The notes beneath the pieces are model-generated. The model was not told the DNA's origin and searched no databases. It worked only from the letters and a program-made list of their open reading frames with translations. A stretch of DNA of 15,536 nt. It comes from Bacteroidales bacterium UBA1751. GTDB taxonomy: Bacteria; Bacteroidota; Bacteroidia; Bacteroidales; UBA932. Every line of letters begins with the position of its first letter. The stretch's first letter is position 1. The stretch is from contig DCHN01000056.1 in NCBI GenBank assembly GCA_002315995.1, forward strand, positions 235 to 15,770, read 5' to 3'. Shown piece by piece: positions 14,607 through 15,536 of this stretch. The position numbers were made by a program, and so were the translations under genes.

Positions 14607-15287
14607 ATGAAAAAGATTATCACATTCATCGTACTCCCTATAATCATTGTGTTTTTGGGGTACTTAATTTATGCTAGCGTGAACGAGCCGGTTCAGTTCA
14701 ACAAGCAGAAAGAGAAAAGAGAGCAGGTTGGTATCCAGAGACTTAAGGATATCCGTACTCTTCAGGTTGCATTCAAGAGCAAACATGGAAGATTCGCTCC
14801 AACAGTTGACTCTCTTATTTGGTTCTACAACGAGGGTACTATTGTAATTTCAAAGCAGATTGGTTCAAATGATGACTCAGTTGCTGTTGCTACAACCAAT
14901 GCTCTCAAGAAGAAGAATCCAAAAATCACTCCTGAGCAGTTGATGGAACAGTATGAGAAAGGTGAGAATCTGGTTTTCAAAATTGACAAGAACGTGCCTG
15001 TTAAGGATACACTTTTCAACGACCGTCCTAATTTCTGCGTTGATTCACTCAAGAATATTCCTTTCTGTGGAGAGCCAGTAATCATGAACGCTACAATAAA
15101 GGAGGTTTCAGGTGTAAACGTTCCTCTGTTTGAGGCTTGCATGCCTTTCAAATCTATTCTTAAGGGTATTGAGCCTTATCAGCTTATTGTAAATATTGTT
15201 GCTGAGAGAGAGAGTCAGGGCAGATATCCAGGCCTTAAGGTTGGTAGCATTGATGCTCCTAACAACAATGCAGGTAACTGGGAGTAA
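14607..15287 (+). CDS. Conserved membrane-anchored protein of unknown function, pseudopilin-like N-terminal half
   Basis: A 226-residue protein with one N-terminal membrane helix (about 4-24) after MKK, so the rest should lie outside the cytoplasm unless the helix is cleaved; no lipobox Cys is seen. Following the helix is a charged amphipathic stretch (about 33-58) leading to LQVAFKSKHGRFAPTVDSL (52-70). This pattern, a helix running into a 'K-x-GR-(F/Y)-P' turn, recalls the pseudopilin or type II secretion G-protein fold, but the prepilin cleavage motif is missing. A pair of Cys (144 and 154) and a third (178) occur in the C-terminal half. The C-terminus reads PGLKVGSIDAPNNNAGNWE. I believe close relatives with the same C-terminal sequence are common in Bacteroidales, from memory only. 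It stands alone between its own promoter and a terminator. Confidence 0.75.
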   Translation: MKKIITFIVLPIIIVFLGYLIYASVNEPVQFNKQKEKREQVGIQRLKDIRTLQVAFKSKHGRFAPTVDSLIWFYNEGTIVISKQIGSNDDSVAVATTNALKKKNPKITPEQLMEQYEKGENLVFKIDKNVPVKDTLFNDRPNFCVDSLKNIPFCGEPVIMNATIKEVSGVNVPLFEACMPFKSILKGIEPYQLIVNIVAERESQGRYPGLKVGSIDAPNNNAGNWE

Positions 15288-15310
15288 TAGTTCCTATACC
15301 ATATAAAATA

Positions 15311-15342
15311 GAAAAGGTGACTGAATTCAGTCACCTTTTTTT
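15311..15342 (+). terminator. Perfect-palindrome intrinsic terminator
   Basis: A 28-nt perfect palindrome (15312-15339, AAAAGGTGACTGAA and its reverse complement) ends in a run of six to eight T. It lies 24 nt after the stop of the membrane-anchored protein gene. Being symmetric and flanked by A-rich sequence on the left, it can also act on the convergent minus-strand gene. Confidence 0.88.
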
Positions 15343-15351
15343 AGTTTTAAT

Positions 15352-15385
15352 ACTCCGCCTGACTTCAACATGAGTCAGGCGGAGT
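15352..15385 (-). terminator. Second hairpin, 13-bp GC-rich stem, probable terminator of the minus-strand gene
   Basis: ACTCCGCCTGACT (15352-15364) pairs perfectly with AGTCAGGCGGAGT (15373-15385) around an 8-nt loop. It begins 8 nt after the stop of the minus-strand partial gene. Neither side has a clean T-run (minus side: ATTAAAAC), so its role as an intrinsic terminator is less sure than that of the adjacent palindrome. Confidence 0.5.
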
Positions 15386-15393
15386 TGCTTTAA

Positions 15394-15536
15394 TTAAAGT
15401 GAAAAATTCTTGAAAAACTTCTCGCGTGAGAATGGCTTGATGTTTTCAACTATCCACTCTCTCATTGCCTTTCCATCTTCGGTCTCCTGTTTGTAGCTCA
15501 TGAAATCAAGCGTAATGCCAAGGGCGTCTGCAACTC
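15394..15536 (-). CDS. C-terminal end of an unrecognised protein, cut by window edge
   Basis: A minus-strand frame enters from the right edge and runs 46 residues to a TAA at 15394. The other two frames of that strand have stops in this stretch. It reads as soluble alpha-helical protein with a basic, aromatic end (FSREKFFKNFSL). Codon use matches the neighbours, and a hairpin follows the stop. I do not recognise the family from this short piece. Confidence 0.6.
   Translation of the reverse strand, partial: VADALGITLDFMSYKQETEDGKAMREWIVENIKPFSREKFFKNFSL

Noticed and set aside
1..15536. A mobile element, defence island or other accessory system
   Set aside because: All identifiable genes are housekeeping or conserved Bacteroidota genes in compact units; no transposase, integrase, toxin-antitoxin, restriction or phage genes, terminal repeats or composition shifts were seen.

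Overview
The window looks like core chromosome of a Bacteroidota bacterium, most likely order Bacteroidales. The grounds are the Na+-translocating NADH:quinone reductase operon, the DHH phosphoesterase next to FKBP-type lipoproteins, a DUF3822-like gene joined to rsmD, and promoters of the Bacteroidota type (TTTG, about 19 nt, TAnnTTTG) in the intergenic gaps. Base composition and codon use look even throughout. I see no insertion sequence, phage gene, integrase, tRNA, rRNA or CRISPR array.

Layout. (1) 1-2343, minus: a UvrD/PcrA-type DNA helicase, cut by the left window edge inside its repetitive C-terminal linker. (2) 2344-2483: a divergent intergenic gap with promoters facing both ways. (3) 2484-8431, plus: nqrABCDEF, all six subunits of the sodium pump, spaced 9-15 nt apart. 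(4) 8443-10595, plus: trpS and recA, running on from nqrF with no visible terminator until the hairpin after recA. (5) 10678-14441, minus: a compact five-gene unit that reads, in transcription order, nrnA-like DHH phosphoesterase, FKBP-like lipoprotein, two-domain FKBP-like exported protein, short DUF3822-like protein, rsmD. (6) 14442-14606: a divergent gap with a good promoter on each strand. (7) 14607-15287, plus: a conserved-looking membrane-anchored protein of unknown function, followed by a perfect-palindrome terminator and a second 13-bp hairpin. (8) 15394-15536, minus: the C-terminal end of an unrecognised gene that runs out of the window.

How the parts work together. The Nqr complex oxidises NADH, reduces (mena)quinone and exports Na+. 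The residues that carry its cofactors are present: four Cys for the 2Fe-2S cluster of NqrF, the two membrane Cys of NqrD and NqrE, and the flavinylated Thr of NqrB and NqrC. The maturation genes apbE and nqrM are not in the window. The minus-strand operon combines nucleotide/oligonucleotide recycling, two cell-envelope FKBP-fold proteins and a 16S rRNA methyltransferase.

I did not find a convincing undescribed system. The points most worth a second look are modest: strong Shine-Dalgarno sequences before only some nqr genes, a near-leaderless uvrD start, nested in-frame repeats in the helicase tail, FKBP domains that have lost a key active-site residue, and a pseudopilin-like orphan protein.
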